Positions 22,305 to 29,953 of a DNA stretch of 38,483 bases are shown in pieces. The DNA is taken from positions 1-38,483 of IMG/VR virus record IMGVR_UViG_3300042480_001415. One strand, given 5' to 3'. The DNA is from a virus. Below the pieces are notes generated by a model, which was given only the letters and a program-made list of their open reading frames with translations, did no database searches and was not told where the DNA came from. Numbering within the stretch: position 1 is the first letter of the stretch; every line of letters begins with the position of its first letter. A program made the position numbers and the translations under genes.

Positions 22305-23701
22305 CAGAGGTCCATGTCTCGCAGGTACTCCTTGCCGGGCAGCTTGCGGGGCTTTGTTCCGATTTTCGCGTCGCTCTCGTTGTCGAGCTCATCGAAGGCT
22401 GCGACGGCTGCGTCGATGAAGTCGTCGCGCTTGTCGTTGACGCCGGTGAAGGCCGCGTGCTCCGCGAGGAAGTCGTTGAGCCAGGGCGCGTGCTTCGGCA
22501 CCAGCACGTGCCCGCGATTCCACGCCGCCGAGTACCGCTGCGCGCGGATGAACTTGTCCTCCTTCGCGATTTCCCCGCGCACCGGGATGGCGTTGTCGCC
22601 GTCGTCGAGCAGCTCTGCGGCACCCGACTCGGACGATGCGACGTACCAGCGCCACGTCATCGTCGGCTCGGCGTCATGCACGGTGCGAAGCCGCGCCTTG
22701 AAGTGCGCCATCGGTGCGCGGCCGCGCCACGCGTCGACGACGTAGAAGTACTTCCCGCTGCGCACCATCTTCACGAAGGCGCTGAAGTCGGCGCGCTTCT
22801 TCTGCGAGTACGCCGAGTCGACGCCGCCCGCAGCCCGGTACACTTCGGGCGCCGTCGACCATGCGTGCGGGTCCTCGAAGAGGCGCTCGCCTCGGACGCG
22901 GGGCTGGCCCTGGTACAGCGACGCCGCGGTGTACTCGCCGACCTCCTCGAGCCGCGCGCGCATCGCCTCGGTGGGCCATCGCTCCGGCCACAGCGCGGTG
23001 CCTGATTCTTCGTCGGGGACGCGCACGCCGTCGACGTCGCGACCAAGCGCGGGGAGGTTGATGTTCTCGAAGCCCTCGTTGGCGACGAGCTGGCCGATGA
23101 GGTCGTCCGGGTGCCAACGCGTCGCGAAGACGAAGACGCTCCCGCCCGGCTCGATGCGCGTCATGAGCACGTCGCGGAACCAGTCCATGAGGCGGTCGCG
23201 GTAGATGGCCGACTCCGCCTCGAGTCGATTCTTCGTCGGGTCATCAACGATGGCGATGTCGACACCGAAGCCGGTGAGGGGGCCACCGACACCGCCTGCG
23301 AGAAGCCCGCCACCCTCGGGCGTGCGCCACTCGTTGATGTTGCCCTCGATGAGCAGGCCCTCGGCCTTGCATAGCGCGCGCGCCTTGCGGCTGCCCTTGC
23401 GCGAGAGGCGTTCGCCGTACGTCGAGTAGCTGAGCGTCAGCTCGGGGCGACGTCGCAGCGCGAAGGCGGGGACGTGAAAGACGCTCTCGCTCTTCGCGTG
23501 CCGTGGCGGTGCAGAGCAGCACACGCGCTGCGGCACGCCTTCGACGGCCAGCTCGAACCGACGCAGCAACGGCGCGAGGTGCGTGGGCGGGAGGAACTTC
23601 GGCGACAGCTTCGGAATGAAGCGCACGAGGTCGCGCAGCTCGAGCTCTGCCTCAAGCTCGGCTGCATCAGGCACGCCCTCGAGTTGCAGCACGTCGCTCA
23701 C
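22304..23701 (-). CDS. terL: Terminase large subunit (ATPase and nuclease)
   Basis: A 465-aa protein from GTG 23701 in a GTGA overlap with the DUF5681-type gene. It packages DNA by ATP hydrolysis and cuts concatemers. The Walker A-like motif CSAPPRHAKSE is at residues 62-72, with K70. The Walker B-like DIAIVDDP lies at about 148-155, followed by the coupling segment FATRWHPDD (about 192-200). The C-terminal RNase H-like nuclease begins GGVDSAYSQKKRADFSAF (Asp295) and closes with KRDDFIDAAVAAF near 430. Length is normal for this class. The packaging mode (cos or headful) cannot be read from the protein alone. Confidence 0.9.
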   Translation of the reverse strand: MSDVLQLEGVPDAAELEAELELRDLVRFIPKLSPKFLPPTHLAPLLRRFELAVEGVPQRVCCSAPPRHAKSESVFHVPAFALRRRPELTLSYSTYGERLSRKGSRKARALCKAEGLLIEGNINEWRTPEGGGLLAGGVGGPLTGFGVDIAIVDDPTKNRLEAESAIYRDRLMDWFRDVLMTRIEPGGSVFVFATRWHPDDLIGQLVANEGFENINLPALGRDVDGVRVPDEESGTALWPERWPTEAMRARLEEVGEYTAASLYQGQPRVRGERLFEDPHAWSTAPEVYRAAGGVDSAYSQKKRADFSAFVKMVRSGKYFYVVDAWRGRAPMAHFKARLRTVHDAEPTMTWRWYVASSESGAAELLDDGDNAIPVRGEIAKEDKFIRAQRYSAAWNRGHVLVPKHAPWLNDFLAEHAAFTGVNDKRDDFIDAAVAAFDELDNESDAKIGTKPRKLPGKEYLRDMDL

Positions 23702-24060
23702 GTCGACTCGCGGGCCTTCTGGATGGCGATGAGCATGGCCAGCTCGTCCTTGCTGAGCCTCTTCGGGTCGATGACGAGGGTGCGCAGCGGCTTGCCGTCG
23801 GGGTCTCCCACCAGCAGAGTCTGCGCATCGGGCATGGTCTTCTTGAGCAGCCCGAGCACGATGCTGCCGGCCGTCTTGAGGTCGCCCATCGCCTCGGCCT
23901 TCTCTGCGAGGTCCTTCGCCTTCTCGTAGAGCACGAGGGTGTCGGCCGCGAGCGCCTCCTTCAGCTCCGAGGGCAGCTTCGGTCGGCCGCCCGGGTTGCC
24001 CGACTCGCCGGGCTTGAAGGGCTTCCCTCGCTTCGCTGTTTTCCCGCTGTTCTCAGCCAC
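23698..24060 (-). CDS. DUF5681-domain protein, probable terminase small subunit
   Basis: A 120-aa protein from ATG 24060, overlapping TerL by 4 bp. The N-terminal motif KPFKPGESGNPGGRPKLP (about residues 13-30) is the DUF5681 signature (KPGQSGNPxGRP type), found in many phages just upstream of the large terminase. A helical region follows (about 32-75) and then a short C-terminal domain (LVGDPDGKPLRTLVIDP). Location and domain support a DNA-recognition subunit of the packaging motor. Confidence 0.75.
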   Translation of the reverse strand: MAENSGKTAKRGKPFKPGESGNPGGRPKLPSELKEALAADTLVLYEKAKDLAEKAEAMGDLKTAGSIVLGLLKKTMPDAQTLLVGDPDGKPLRTLVIDPKRLSKDELAMLIAIQKAREST

Positions 24061-24322
24061 AACGCACCTCGCCCTTTCGTGCCACCCGTCCGAACGTCTG
24101 CCCGGTGTTGCGCCAGGCTCGACCAGTCACCAGCTGCTGCCACACGCGCGAGGCCAGCACCTTGCTCCGGCTGCACCCGAGTCGCTTCGCCGTGTCGCGC
24201 GTCGACTCGCCCTCGGCGAAGGCCTTGGCCACCTCGTTGTCGAACTGCCGCACGCGCTTGCTTCGCTCGAGCGCTGCGTCTCGCGCGTCTTCTCGGCGGC
24301 GCTCGTCTTCTCGTCGGCTCAT
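24053..24322 (-). CDS. Small helix-turn-helix protein upstream of the terminase genes
   Basis: Eighty-nine residues from ATG 24322, chosen for the GGAGG box and the 4-bp overlap with the methyltransferase stop. A highly charged N-terminal helix (SRREDERRREDARDAAL) is followed by a helix-turn-helix-like stretch at about residues 40-60 (STRDTAKRLGCSRSKVLASR). The charged helix plus HTH could equally be a second small terminase component or a late-gene regulator. Overlaps the DUF5681 gene by 8 bp. Confidence 0.6.
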   Translation of the reverse strand: MSRREDERRREDARDAALERSKRVRQFDNEVAKAFAEGESTRDTAKRLGCSRSKVLASRVWQQLVTGRAWRNTGQTFGRVARKGEVRCG

Positions 24323-24897
24323 GCGCGCCTCCACACCAGCAGGGCTGAGGGGAAGTCGGCGCTGCCCACTGCCACGCCGTTGGACCCAGGCTGCGCGTAC
24401 GCCTGACGCCCGGGTGGGAAGTAGCAGTCGAGCCGGTGGCCGAATTGTTTGGCGCGACCGTCGCGGAAGGGCTCAACGAGCTCTTGCCAGAAGGGCTGCT
24501 CGTGCCGGTTGCCGGGGAGAACGAAGGCGATGATCAGATCGATGCCGAATCGCATGGCTCCGGCGAGCGTCTCCAAGACCTTCAAGAGCCACGCTTCGAT
24601 GTCGTCGAAGGGAGGGTTCACGAAGATGCACCACGTCCAGACAGGCGGGTGGCGATGCTGGCCCTGAAAGCCCGGCGGCAACCACGACTGCGCGAGCCCA
24701 TCGACCCCCGCGCTCCCCGCATAGGGCAGCAGCGAGAACCAGCGCGGCGCGTGGTGGCTCTCGGCATCGGCCGCAGCGTCGAGGTCCCACGCGTCGACGC
24801 CAGCCTTCGACTTGATCCACGCCATGAACTCACGCGTCGTGTAGCGCCGGTTTGGGTCTTCAACGCGAGTCTCAGGGAACATGTCGAGCGCGGTCAC
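24319..24897 (-). CDS. Phage DNA N6-adenine methyltransferase (Dam family)
   Basis: A 192-aa protein. I chose GTG 24897, inside a GTGA overlap with GAGGTGG just upstream; the open frame reaching 25239 is not coding before that. It would methylate adenine in the phage DNA. The pattern is that of phage Dam (PF05869): WDLDAAAD near residue 37, PRWFSLL, then IFVNPPFDDIEAWL with the catalytic NPPF tetrad at about 94-97, and a later hydrophobic strand (LIIAFVLPGN). No partner endonuclease is encoded nearby, so this is an orphan enzyme, probably for protection against host restriction or for regulation. Confidence 0.85.
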   Translation of the reverse strand: MTALDMFPETRVEDPNRRYTTREFMAWIKSKAGVDAWDLDAAADAESHHAPRWFSLLPYAGSAGVDGLAQSWLPPGFQGQHRHPPVWTWCIFVNPPFDDIEAWLLKVLETLAGAMRFGIDLIIAFVLPGNRHEQPFWQELVEPFRDGRAKQFGHRLDCYFPPGRQAYAQPGSNGVAVGSADFPSALLVWRRA

Positions 24898-25112
24898 TTG
24901 CCACCTCGAGCATGAAGCGCGAGCAGGTCCGGGTTGCCCTCGGCTCGCAGCTTCGCCTCGAGCGCCGCCATCGCTTCGTCGTTCCTGTGAACGACCTCGA
25001 GCAACACGCGACAGATGCGCTTCACCGCCTCGTCGCTGAGCCCGGTGCCCTTCTCGACATGCGAGCGCGCGTCTCGCTCGGCCTCTCTCAAATCTCGCCA
25101 CGTGTTGCTCAT
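24894..25112 (-). CDS. Small helical hypothetical protein
   Basis: Seventy-two residues from ATG 25112, overlapping the HU-like stop. Almost entirely charged helix (WRDLREAERDARSHVEKG, then DEAVKRICRVLLEVVHRND). No family is recognised. It is embedded in a coupled early operon between an HU-like protein and a methyltransferase, so a DNA-metabolism accessory is likely. Confidence 0.55.
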   Translation of the reverse strand: MSNTWRDLREAERDARSHVEKGTGLSDEAVKRICRVLLEVVHRNDEAMAALEAKLRAEGNPDLLALHARGGK

Positions 25113-25378
25113 CGTGAACCTCCGAAGTTCTTCGACTTGTGGAAACCGACACCGATGGTCTGCGGAAGCTGAATCTCCGAGCCATCGACAGGGGACAGCA
25201 CGCGGCGCGCCTTGCGTGTGCGCCGGCGGAACACGCCAAAGCCAGGCACCGAGAAGCGACCGTCGCTCATCGTGCGCATCGCGAGCTCGGCAAACGCGGC
25301 ATCGAGCAAGTGCCGCGAGCGCCTGATGGTGAGCCCGTGGCGCTCAGCGAAGAGGCGAACGAAGGTGTCCCAGCTCAC
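25109..25378 (-). CDS. HU/IHF-like DNA-binding protein
   Basis: Eighty-nine residues from GTG 25378 in a GTGA overlap. An N-terminal helical pair (WDTFVRLFAERHGLTIRRSRHLLDAAFAEL) leads into the HU signature: FSVPGFGVFRRRTRKARRVLSP, which corresponds to GFGxFxxxxRxARxGRNP. A beta arm and C-terminal PQTIGVGFHKSKNF follow. It should bend DNA, possibly in integration, replication or packaging. Length is normal for HU. Confidence 0.8.
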   Translation of the reverse strand: MSWDTFVRLFAERHGLTIRRSRHLLDAAFAELAMRTMSDGRFSVPGFGVFRRRTRKARRVLSPVDGSEIQLPQTIGVGFHKSKNFGGSR

Positions 25379-25818
25379 GAGAGCCTCCGCATGTGCATCG
25401 CGCAGTACGTCTCAATGCGGGCTCCCCAGGGCCCACGCTCTTCGTCGGCGATGAATGTCACCCGCCGGTCGCGGTCGTTCACCCCGAGCAGGTCAGCGAC
25501 GCCGTCGACCAGCGCCTTGCATGCCATGCCGACGTTGTCGTGCGAGTCGAGGCCTTGCCCGGGCGACACACGCACGACGCGCACCACGAGCCCGTGCTCA
25601 GCCAGGCAGCCACGTAGGTCGGCCCGGTGAGCTGCCAGCGCGAGCTGCGCGGCCATGCGGTGAGCCTTCGAGCGCTTCGCCCGAGGTGCCCAGTGGTTGG
25701 CCCGGTGGTCGTTCGCCCTCGACTCAAGGCGGAGGGGGAGCTCGACCGCCAGCTCGGGTTCGGCGCCGTCGAGGTGCTCGAGCGCCGCGAGAAGGCGCTG
25801 CTTCGAGGGGGAAATCAT
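25375..25818 (-). CDS. rusA: RusA-like Holliday-junction resolvase
   Basis: A 147-aa protein from ATG 25818. The central part has the RusA pattern: a basic region (NHWAPRAKRSKAHRMAA), then a strand (VVRVVRVSPGQGLDSHDN) with the paired Asp/Asn of LDSHDNVGMACKALVDGVADLLGVNDRDRRV (residues about 90-120), which matches D-x-D-N...KA..D...G...DD. In phages RusA-like enzymes resolve recombination or replication junctions. It fits with the RecT and YqaJ recombination genes on the other strand. Confidence 0.7.
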   Translation of the reverse strand: MISPSKQRLLAALEHLDGAEPELAVELPLRLESRANDHRANHWAPRAKRSKAHRMAAQLALAAHRADLRGCLAEHGLVVRVVRVSPGQGLDSHDNVGMACKALVDGVADLLGVNDRDRRVTFIADEERGPWGARIETYCAMHMRRLS

Positions 25819-26288
25819 GCCGCCCTCCGCGTCTGCTCAATCATCGCCTTGGCCCACGCGACCTCGGGCGCTTCGTCGCTGCAGGTGTCGCAGCGATGCC
25901 AGGGGTCGCGGTCGTGCACGCATCGCCCCTCCCAGCCATCGGCCAGCGCCCGCCGCGCAGTCAGCGCGTTGGACGGGCAGTCGAAGCCGCCATCGACCGT
26001 GTGCCCCTCGGTCAGCGAGGCAATCTTCAGGAGCGCCTCGGCTAGGGCGCGCTCTCGCCGCGAGACGGACGCGAGCTGGGTGCGGAGCAACGCGTTGTCG
26101 AATCGCAGCTTGCGCTCTTCCTCGGTCGGCTTGCGGCACTCGCCGTGCGTTGCCTTGAACTTCGCGAAGGCGAAACACAGCGAGTCCCACTCGTGGCGCG
26201 GTCCGCCGTCGAGTTGCGTCACCTCACAGCAGTGCTCGCAGAAGAACTGCGAGTTGCCCGTGTCGAGCTTGATGTGTTCGTGACTCAC
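25815..26288 (-). CDS. Putative zinc-binding hypothetical protein
   Basis: A 157-aa protein from GTG 26288 (GTGA overlap). The N-terminus has FFCEHCCEV (CxxCC) and the C-terminus CVHDRDPWHRCDTC, so two probable metal sites frame a helical centre (RKLRFDNALLRTQL...RERALAEALLKIASL). It is not recognised. Several other proteins of this operon also carry Cys pairs. Confidence 0.55.
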   Translation of the reverse strand: MSHEHIKLDTGNSQFFCEHCCEVTQLDGGPRHEWDSLCFAFAKFKATHGECRKPTEEERKLRFDNALLRTQLASVSRRERALAEALLKIASLTEGHTVDGGFDCPSNALTARRALADGWEGRCVHDRDPWHRCDTCSDEAPEVAWAKAMIEQTRRAA

Positions 26289-26557
26289 GCCGCCCTCGCC
26301 TTCGCACTGGCCCATGCCTGCGTGCGCCTAGTGGCCTCGGCGCAGTACGCGCGGTGGTGTGCCTCGACGTCGGTGATGAGCGTCGGATCATCGGGCTGCC
26401 CCAGCGCGGCGTTGATGGCCCCGCTGCTGAACGCGTCGTCTCGGTGCCACGCGGCGTTGCACTGGTGGCACACCGGCACACCCCACACGTCGCCGGCGTG
26501 CTCGGGGGCGGCACAGCGGGCGCAGCTCGTCTTCGGCTTGCTCTTCGCGAAACTCAT
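26285..26557 (-). CDS. Small zinc-ribbon protein
   Basis: Ninety residues from ATG 26557 (ATGA overlap with the replication gene). Two CxxC pairs, SCARCAAPEH and VCHQCNAAWH, at about residues 11-35 form a zinc ribbon. The rest is polar. No known family; probably nucleic-acid binding or a structural metal site. Confidence 0.6.
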   Translation of the reverse strand: MSFAKSKPKTSCARCAAPEHAGDVWGVPVCHQCNAAWHRDDAFSSGAINAALGQPDDPTLITDVEAHHRAYCAEATRRTQAWASAKARAA

Positions 26558-27318
26558 GCGGACCTCGGCAGGTAGTTGTTCCACTTCGAAACGAAGGCCT
26601 CGAACGGGGCGGGTGGCGCAGCGGCGCGCCAGTGCTTGTCCGTGGCGAAGCGCTGGAAGGCCTCGCCCAGCACCGCGACGTCAGCCACGGCCCGCGCTTC
26701 GCTCCACCAGCGCGACAGCGTCACCGGGCTGGGCCACTTCTGCGGCGGGTAGCCCAGGCTGCGCCTGACGAGCTCGGCAGCGCGCCAGAAGTCCTTCGCG
26801 TCCCATGCCTCGATGCACTCGACGTCGGGTTGCTCGACGTGGAACGCCGCGATGGGCGCACCGGCATCATCAGTTGATGATTCTTTCTGTGTCTGTGTCT
26901 GTGTCTTCATCTGGCGCGCCGGTTCCGGCGTGACTCGCGCCGGGTTCGCGCCGGGTTCCGGCACGGCATCGCCTGTGATTCGGTACTTGGCTTTCTTGCC
27001 GCTGTTCTTCTCCCAAGCGCGGATGTACCGGTCGAGCCCGCGCACCCGGAGCTGCGGCGAGGTGGCCACCATTCCAACCCGTTGAAGTTCCGAGACGAGC
27101 CGGTCCACGTCGGCGACCGGCCAGCCCACCGCTGCCGCCAAAAGAGCGGAGTCCGGCACGAACCCGCGGAAGTCCCCGTCGGGGGCGATTTCGAGGGACC
27201 ACTGCCACAGCGCCATGCCGATGCCGATGCCCTGCGTCTCGGGCACGCCCAGCAGACGCGCCAGCAGTCGGCACCGGGTGAGTCCGTCTTGATCAACCTG
27301 CAGCCAGGGGAGCCTCAT
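26554..27318 (-). CDS. Probable phage replication initiator / primosomal protein
   Basis: A 254-aa protein from ATG 27318 (ATGA overlap). The N-terminal domain (about 1-105) looks like the winged-helix region of DnaD/replication-initiator-type phage proteins: LPWLQVDQDGLTRCRLLARLLG, GMALWQWSLEIAP, VDRLVSELQRVGMV, LDRYIRAWEKNSGKKAKY. A low-complexity Thr/Gln linker (about 140-155, MKTQTQTQKE) leads to a C-terminal helical domain (AFVSKWNNYLPRS at the end), as in proteins that load the host helicase. No helicase, polymerase or primase gene is present, so the phage must use host machinery. Confidence 0.65.
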   Translation of the reverse strand: MRLPWLQVDQDGLTRCRLLARLLGVPETQGIGIGMALWQWSLEIAPDGDFRGFVPDSALLAAAVGWPVADVDRLVSELQRVGMVATSPQLRVRGLDRYIRAWEKNSGKKAKYRITGDAVPEPGANPARVTPEPARQMKTQTQTQKESSTDDAGAPIAAFHVEQPDVECIEAWDAKDFWRAAELVRRSLGYPPQKWPSPVTLSRWWSEARAVADVAVLGEAFQRFATDKHWRAAAPPAPFEAFVSKWNNYLPRSA

Positions 27319-27527
27319 GCTGCGTTCCTCATCGCGTTGTTCAACTCGCGTCGAAGCTCGGGGAGCACCTTCTCGAGCTCGTGCTCGATGGCCTCCAGAG
27401 CCTTCAGGCGAGCGAGGTTGGTGGGGTAGCTGCCGAGGGCGGCCACCTTGGTCTTCGCTGCGCGCACGCCCTGCAGGGCCTTGCGGACCCCGGCGATGCG
27501 CTCGTGCCAGACGTCGAGGGCGCTCAC
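27315..27527 (-). CDS. Small helical hypothetical protein
   Basis: Seventy residues from ATG or GTG at 27527, helical throughout (LDVWHERIAGVRKALQGVRAAKT, then LARLKALEAIEHELEKVLPEL). It overlaps both neighbours by 4 bp, implying translational coupling to the replication protein gene. Unknown function. Confidence 0.5.
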   Translation of the reverse strand: MSALDVWHERIAGVRKALQGVRAAKTKVAALGSYPTNLARLKALEAIEHELEKVLPELRRELNNAMRNAA

Positions 27528-27823
27528 GCGGCACCGCCCTTCGACAGCTTCGCGAGGAGGCCGAGCGCGTCATCGCGCTCCTTCTGCGCGTACGCAGCCG
27601 CCCGCTGCGCGTCGTCCCTGTCTTCGCGGGCCTCGTTCAGCGCCGTCTCCGCCCTCTCGGCGCGCACCCGCCACGCGTCGCGCTCGAGGTGGGCCCGCTG
27701 AAGCTCCAGCTCCAACTCGGTGAGCCCCTGCTCGCCACCGGCAGCAGAGCGGCGTGCGAGCTCGCAGTGCGTGCAGCCCCAGCCCTCGCAGTGGTGGCAG
27801 GTCACCTTCTGGGTGGCGTTCAT
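27524..27823 (-). CDS. Zinc-finger plus coiled-coil protein
   Basis: Ninety-nine residues from ATG 27823, which overlaps the upstream stop; a longer frame upstream is antisense. The N-terminus VTCHHCEGWGCTHCEL gives two CxxC pairs (about residues 8-19), then a long charged coiled coil (ELELELQRAHLERDAWRVRAE, to about 90). It may bridge or bind nucleic acid; no family recognised. Confidence 0.55.
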   Translation of the reverse strand: MNATQKVTCHHCEGWGCTHCELARRSAAGGEQGLTELELELQRAHLERDAWRVRAERAETALNEAREDRDDAQRAAAYAQKERDDALGLLAKLSKGGAA

Positions 27824-28044
27824 CGAACACCTCCGAAGAGCCCGAGCTGCCCGGCCTTCTGAATGCGCTCGAGCGCCTCGACCTTGAGCAGCAGGCACGC
27901 TCCCTGGGAGCCGTCGGGCGCCTGGTCGAGCTGCACCCGCACGTACTCGGGCCAGCTCGCATCGCGGGCGGTCGGCTCGACGACGATGCCGGTGCGATTG
28001 GTGAAGTAGCTGTCGGTGTGGCGAACGGTGGTGCCGGGCGTCAT
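27820..28044 (-). CDS. Small beta-barrel-like hypothetical protein
   Basis: Seventy-four residues from ATG 28044 (ATGA overlap with the methyltransferase stop). Pattern of a small SH3-like or KOW-type fold: TPGTTVRHTDSYFTNRTGIVVEP, then WPEYVRVQLDQAPDGSQ. Not assigned to a family. Confidence 0.5.
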   Translation of the reverse strand: MTPGTTVRHTDSYFTNRTGIVVEPTARDASWPEYVRVQLDQAPDGSQGACLLLKVEALERIQKAGQLGLFGGVR

Positions 28045-29747
28045 GCGGCCTCCAGCGCGCGCGTGGCGTTGGCCTTCACGACGGCTTCAGCGACCTCGGG
28101 GCACACGCTGTTCCCGATGAGTCGAACCTGTGCCGACTTCGTCTTCGCCGCGCTGAGGTCGTACCCCTCGGCGAAGCGGCCGAACTGTGCGCGCAGCAAC
28201 TCGTGCGGCTCGAGCATGCGCATGCCGATGTCGGTGATGACGTGCTCGACGCCCGCGATGGTGACGAGCCCGAAGCGATCCTTCGTGACGACGGTGCGGA
28301 GCGGCTCGCGCACGTCCTGCCCGACGTCGCCGCTGCCGTAGTAGGCCGCGAGGAACGCGCGCACCTCGGCGATGTGATTCCCACCGGCGGTGACGGTGGG
28401 GAGTGGGGCCTCGACGTCAGCGCCCGCGCACTCGCCGCGGAGCTTGATGAGGGTGCTCGTGACCAGGCTGTGGTGGTCCTTCGTCGTGACGGTGCTGACT
28501 CTCTCGCGCATCGGCGTGCCGACCACGCCGCCGAAGTGCTTCGCGAGGAACGCCGACACGAGCGCGTGCTTTTGGCCCTGAGCCATCACCGTGCCGAGCG
28601 GCTCGTGGAGGTCGAGGTGGCGCGGTCGCTGGCCCTTTCTCTCGCCGTACCCGGTCTGAATGAGCGTGGGAGCAACGAGGGCGTGACCCCGGCGTGCCGC
28701 GGTGACCGTCGAGAGCGGTCGAGCAGCGTCTTCGACGCGGTCGCCGCCGCTGTGGTTGACCTTCATGATCACGGGCGTGACCACGCAGCGGTCGTTCTTC
28801 GCCGTGATGGTGCCCACGGGAGCGTTGCCCGCCGTCGGGGCGCTCTCGCCAGCTCGACCGCCACAGCCAGCAACGAACGGCGACACGAGCGCGTGCCGGG
28901 CCTTCGTGGTCACGGTGGCGATGGGCTGGTCGATGCCCGAGGTCGCGTGGGTGCTCGACTGGTGGTCGATGGTGATGACGAACGGGTCAGCCGCCTCGAG
29001 CACGAAGCGACGAATGCCGGCGGCGATGCGTCGAAGCGTCTTGTCGGCGAGAGGGCGCTTGCGCTCGAAAATGCTCGGGCACGGGAGGGACCAGTCGATG
29101 CACTCCGCGGCGGTGTGGAAGGGCAGGCGACCGGGGCCGTGCGTCGGCTCAGGCCAGACGATGGGGCGGCCGTCGCATCGGGCGACCACGAAGAGGCGCT
29201 TCCGCTTCGTCGGTGCGCCAAACTCCGAAGCGTCAAGCACCTTCCACTCGACCTGGTAGCCGAGCAACTCGAGCCGCACCTTCCAGCGGTTGAAGAGCTC
29301 GCCCGCGCGCTCCTTGATGGGGAAGCCGTTGCGGTCGAGCGGGCCCCAACCGAGGAACTCGCGCACGTTCTCGACGAAGATGCGCGTGGGCTTCACGGCC
29401 TGCGCCCACTGCACGACCACCTCGGCGAGCGAGCGGATGTTCTGCTTCCGCGGCTTGCCGCCCTTCGCCACCGAGAAGTGGGTGCAGTCGGGCGACGCCC
29501 ACAGCACGTCGACCTTCTTGCCCGACGTCGCGATGCGCGGGTCCACCTCGAAGACGTCGGTGGTGTAGTGCTTCGTCGCCGGGTGGTTGGCCTCGTGCAC
29601 CGCGATGGCGGTGGGTGAGTGGTTGATGGCCACGGAGACCGAGCGACCGAGAGCAGCCTCGAGCCCGGTGCTCGCGCCGCCGCCACCGGCGAACAGGTCG
29701 ATGACCAGTCCGTTGCGGCTGTCGATGAAGCGAGGGGGCGCGCTCAT
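28041..29747 (-). CDS. DNA (cytosine-5) methyltransferase with tandem-repeat target-recognition region
   Basis: A 568-aa protein from ATG 29747. Motif I VIDLFAGGGGASTGLE (about residues 15-30) binds SAM. The catalytic motif IV reads WASPDCTHFS (Cys88), where most C5 methyltransferases have PPC. ENVREF (about 126-131) is motif VI, and TKRKRLFVVA replaces QxRxR. Between about residues 260 and 490 come about six copies of a repeat of roughly 45 residues with the core P-x-x-TVT-x-x-x-x-x-ALV, in place of a usual target-recognition domain. Motifs IX-X (MRMLEPHELLRAQFG, RLIGNSVCPEVAEAV) are intact. It should modify cytosines in phage DNA, probably to block host restriction. Confidence 0.9.
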   Translation of the reverse strand: MSAPPRFIDSRNGLVIDLFAGGGGASTGLEAALGRSVSVAINHSPTAIAVHEANHPATKHYTTDVFEVDPRIATSGKKVDVLWASPDCTHFSVAKGGKPRKQNIRSLAEVVVQWAQAVKPTRIFVENVREFLGWGPLDRNGFPIKERAGELFNRWKVRLELLGYQVEWKVLDASEFGAPTKRKRLFVVARCDGRPIVWPEPTHGPGRLPFHTAAECIDWSLPCPSIFERKRPLADKTLRRIAAGIRRFVLEAADPFVITIDHQSSTHATSGIDQPIATVTTKARHALVSPFVAGCGGRAGESAPTAGNAPVGTITAKNDRCVVTPVIMKVNHSGGDRVEDAARPLSTVTAARRGHALVAPTLIQTGYGERKGQRPRHLDLHEPLGTVMAQGQKHALVSAFLAKHFGGVVGTPMRERVSTVTTKDHHSLVTSTLIKLRGECAGADVEAPLPTVTAGGNHIAEVRAFLAAYYGSGDVGQDVREPLRTVVTKDRFGLVTIAGVEHVITDIGMRMLEPHELLRAQFGRFAEGYDLSAAKTKSAQVRLIGNSVCPEVAEAVVKANATRALEAA

Positions 29748-29953
29748 CGGGAACCCCCGCGCACCATCACCACCGCGTAGTCAGCGCGCTGGCCGGTGCA
29801 GATGACACGGCACTGCCGCTCCGCCACGTGCCGCGCAGGCGAGCCGCCCAGCACCACGCCATCGAAGCGCACCACGCGGAAGCGCTCGGACGTCGCCTTG
29901 TCGTAGTCGCGAGGCGCCTTCGTCTTGTTGAGGAACTTCGCGAAGCCGCTCAT
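29744..29953 (-). CDS. Small hypothetical protein
   Basis: Sixty-nine residues from ATG 29953 with GGAGG upstream. Begins MSGFAKFLNKTKAPRDYDKATSER, then strand-like VVRFDGVVLGGSPARHV and RVICTGQRADYAVVMV. It is the first leftward gene after the divergent lipoprotein gene and is coupled to the C5 methyltransferase. Unknown. Confidence 0.55.
   Translation of the reverse strand: MSGFAKFLNKTKAPRDYDKATSERFRVVRFDGVVLGGSPARHVAERQCRVICTGQRADYAVVMVRGGSR

Noticed and set aside
20097-22745. Plus-strand open frame of 882 codons
   Set aside because: Antisense to the portal gene; Arg/His/Leu-rich shadow translation without recognisable motifs.
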